Positions 6,601 to 6,622 of a stretch of DNA of 6,622 nt are shown piece after piece. The notes below the pieces were generated by a model. It had not been told where the DNA came from, did no database searches, and saw only the letters and a program-made list of their open reading frames with translations. This DNA comes from Oscillospiraceae bacterium (GTDB lineage: Bacteria > Bacillota > Clostridia > Oscillospirales > UBA929): positions 1 through 6,622 of the forward strand of contig JAITDM010000256.1 of NCBI GenBank assembly GCA_031282535.1, read 5' to 3'. How positions within the stretch are numbered: the first letter of the stretch is position 1; each line of letters starts with the position of its first letter. Made by a program: the position numbers and the translations under genes.

Positions 6601-6622
6601 CTTGATGATGTTCCTGTAGACG
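3616..6622 (-). CDS. Multidomain GH3 glycosidase, probable beta-xylosidase/beta-glucosidase type, N-terminus outside the window
   Basis: Exo-acting retaining hydrolase, probably releasing terminal xylose or glucose outside the cell. The frame is open through the right edge; upstream of the internal Met at 6579 it still reads VYRNIIKETKPTAI, then MASYNR, the normal interior of a GH3 barrel. The true start and any signal peptide are therefore missing (probably 200 or more residues). Counting from that Met: D46 in GFVTGDCDAL is the expected nucleophile, and GGQELECN (115-122) stands where many relatives have A-G-T-D-x-x-C. YTEEAVDVALAKLMEDRIRFGEWD (149-172) closes the first domain. KSLVLLKNE (235-243) opens the GH3 C-domain, and E346 in AAEQRDRP is the candidate acid/base. 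The GH3-typical YPLGYGLSYTTFEYS (504-518) leads into an FnIII-like domain (about 519-636). A Big2-like domain (about 730-785, SSNRPSVVNVLPDGTIKA), an Ig-like domain (about 797-886, ending TYRVNF) and a C-terminal module (about 887-987, ARVFLWDKDYKP) follow. The stop TAG is at 3618-3616. GH3 membership is secure; the substrate is inferred. Confidence 0.93.
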   Translation of the reverse strand, partial: VYRNIIKETKPTAIMASYNRIQIADAAYNPFTEIPGGINFYTLDTMLRQTFGFEGFVTGDCDALNTAASTGNGTAGTSATQGVGAGSYSGVGHSWRAPAYKWFGASEDTAAAMTATISNPVLAGWGVMGGQELECNRGVAAGKTYSTASNLPNGSVVTPLGRYTEEAVDVALAKLMEDRIRFGEWDDKTDYTGAPSASSGKVSWYEQAKDRLTSYGVDVPATATAQVATTNASTMTDERLNLVGEAAAKSLVLLKNEKIEGVNGGEPLLPIHIPDAGSFSVGVYGSMRASMILGLYSSGRGANGTAKQVNPFNGISAAVKAVNADATVTNVASFNAAAAAEFDYVIAVVGDSTGTSLAAEQRDRPNFALATTDVALINQLAGANKKLIVVMITACPIGEDASGTANFFNNVPSLLYSSFMGDRPGQGIGDVIVGNVNPSARTTSVWYPVSSPYGDNNNTHGGSLNQIRSYRLSPGTDGPWQSPFGASFVPATPYTYAGPGRGRTYMYYNGTGDQAIRYPLGYGLSYTTFEYSRPKVYVNGALQPDGTVNVNPNDKIDYTVTVTNTGSLAGADVAQLYVKTPTNFVAPDDKSAYAVKRLKDFVKTKELAPGESQEITLSVEVPDLAFWSNANGKFELVQDFDSNYYVLQVSRSSADSGSYNGQEYGAVLSSDLHINNAAGWNPKVSVLSFKPNTPADAANDIPQRLIYDVNDTVNPNPTVSMANDVLYGYINRMYSSSTDQMYPIPGNITITYSSNRPSVVNVLPDGTIKAASGGVATITGTATDALTGSSTSAEFVVYVQGAAADHDASMQSIRYGEETIQVIPGSGEVDVSVPTTVTKINAADFTNVNITPTYPEKVSVTVTLQPSDGAVSAGAPCVAAVTITSTENALITQTYRVNFGHMEAVSLQNVNYMGLNSYANVRFSDGVTSYKLIQAFYKDGKLTFINITDAAPLPKHVAGTIVGQTDGPPGLTDFTARVFLWDKDYKPQIDSISEHIDQIVT

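Noticed and set aside
1..6622. CRISPR array, tRNA, rRNA or insertion-sequence ends
   Set aside because: No regularly spaced repeats, tRNA-like cloverleaf, rRNA segment or paired terminal inverted repeats with target duplications were seen.

Overview
The window holds two long, intact reading frames for secreted, multidomain plant-polysaccharide hydrolases. They face each other across one shared terminator. To their left is a short stretch of a third gene, with an unusually well-formed pair of leftward promoters. The coding DNA is GC-rich with strong third-position G/C. The promoters are classical sigma-70/sigma-A type, the terminators are rho-independent, ribosome binding sites are purine-rich, and both enzymes carry Ig-like and C-terminal beta-sandwich modules of a kind seen in Gram-positive exoenzymes. 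Together these suggest a fibre-degrading member of the Bacillota, perhaps a Clostridia-type or Paenibacillus-like organism or a metagenomic relative. That placement is inference; no marker gene is present.

Layout from left to right. Positions 1-111 (minus strand) are the first 37 codons of a gene leaving the window to the left, with its own near-consensus promoter at 134-162. Positions 112-719 carry no convincing gene but are rich in signals. There is a perfect-consensus leftward promoter at 362-390. A long perfect hairpin with terminator character lies at 252-302, and a 12-bp palindrome at 308-319 sits between promoter and hairpin. A weak rightward -10-like element lies at 469-476, followed by a GC-rich leader of about 240 nt with palindromes and an imperfect direct repeat. 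Positions 720-3485 (plus) encode a 921-residue GH43-type glycosidase: signal peptide, five-bladed propeller, CBM6-like domain, Ig-like domain and a C-terminal beta-rich module. Positions 3486-3615 are the convergent intergenic gap with a strong bidirectional terminator. Positions 3616-6622 (minus) encode a GH3 glycosidase lacking its N-terminus at the window edge: nucleophile region, GH3 C-domain, FnIII-like domain, Big2-like domain, Ig-like domain and a C-terminal module.

The two enzymes plausibly act together outside the cell on arabinoxylan or a related hemicellulose. The GH43 enzyme would act as a beta-xylosidase, alpha-L-arabinofuranosidase or arabinanase. The GH3 enzyme would remove terminal xylose or glucose; its nucleophile motif (GDCDA) resembles GH3 beta-xylosidases more than beta-glucosidases. 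Both end in the same order of modules and a similar closing motif (hydrophobic-F-aromatic/L-W-acidic, then P), which suggests a shared extracellular tail. The least explained part is the 112-719 interval, where a perfect promoter runs straight into a terminator and could make a small RNA of roughly 100 nt.
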